Below, piece after piece: positions 47,890 through 47,896 of a stretch of DNA of 47,896 nt (position 1 is the stretch's first letter; the number at the start of each line of letters is the position of its first letter). The DNA comes from Candidatus Nanopelagicales bacterium (GTDB taxonomy: Bacteria; Actinomycetota; Actinomycetes; S36-B12), in assembly GCA_017857705.1 (NCBI GenBank), contig JAFMCP010000005.1, positions 1-47,896 on the forward strand, written 5' to 3'. The notes beneath the pieces were generated by a model. The model saw only the letters and a list, made by a program, of their open reading frames with translations. It did not search any database and had not been told where the DNA came from. A program made the translations under genes and the position numbers.

Positions 47890-47896
47890 GAATATG

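Overview
The window is a roughly 48 kb piece of an actinobacterial chromosome (Actinomycetota) of moderate GC, about 50% by eye. The lineage call rests on gene order and families: thrS / HIT phosphorylase / pgsA / PIM acyltransferase / pimA, then pdxST-yebC, ruvCAB-yajC-secDF-rel, ppiB / metallo-hydrolase / hisS / aspS / rarA / alaS / ruvX / mltG / aroE / prepilin peptidase / aroCKBQ / efp / nusB. This matches the order remembered for Mycobacterium and Streptomyces. Phosphatidylinositol mannoside enzymes, a REC-ANTAR regulator and a WS/DGAT acyltransferase agree with it. The modest GC and tight packing would suit a streamlined aquatic actinobacterium, but that is inference. I see no mobile element, CRISPR array or prophage. 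No stretch longer than about 220 bp lacks a gene.

Layout. 1-1340 (minus): 5' part of a secreted Ig-like-repeat protein running off the left edge, with its promoter. 1516-1587: tRNA-Val(CAC). 1630-8440: thrS, HIT protein, a minus-strand truncated EF-G-like protein, pgsA, patA, pimA and a LemA-like protein (inositol phospholipid/PIM synthesis). 8563-12238: PLP synthase pdxST, yebC, a wax ester/triacylglycerol synthase. 12315-19901: Holliday-junction genes ruvCAB, Sec accessory genes yajC-secD-secF, bifunctional (p)ppGpp enzyme rel. 19956-22207 (minus): DUF349 coiled-coil protein and membrane-anchored cyclophilin. 22284-31847: MBL hydrolase, hisS, aspS, rarA, a 72-aa membrane protein, alaS, ruvX, mltG. 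31858-37592: five shikimate genes (aroE, aroC, aroK, aroB, aroQ) with a prepilin peptidase, then efp and nusB. 37589-38172 (minus): small lipoprotein and tRNA-Leu(CAA). 38221-45182: REC-ANTAR regulator and a complete branched-chain amino acid/amide-type ABC transporter (livK on plus; livH-M-G-F on minus, converging on two terminators) plus a hotdog thioesterase. 45226-47889: DNA polymerase I.

Most of this is core housekeeping sequence. The points worth a second look are: (1) an EF-G-like protein that has lost all visible GTP-binding motifs and domains III-V, apparently by a deletion running to its HIT neighbour, yet keeps an intact frame and a good start-proximal -10 box whose bases overlap the pgsA -10 box on the other strand; (2) a tRNA-Leu(CAA) with a class II D-arm but only a 5-nt variable region; (3) a repeated TANNNT box exactly 6 nt before start codons, implying widespread leaderless transcription; (4) tandem GTTAC repeats one helical turn apart upstream of livK; (5) a LivH permease with an added secreted N-terminal domain.
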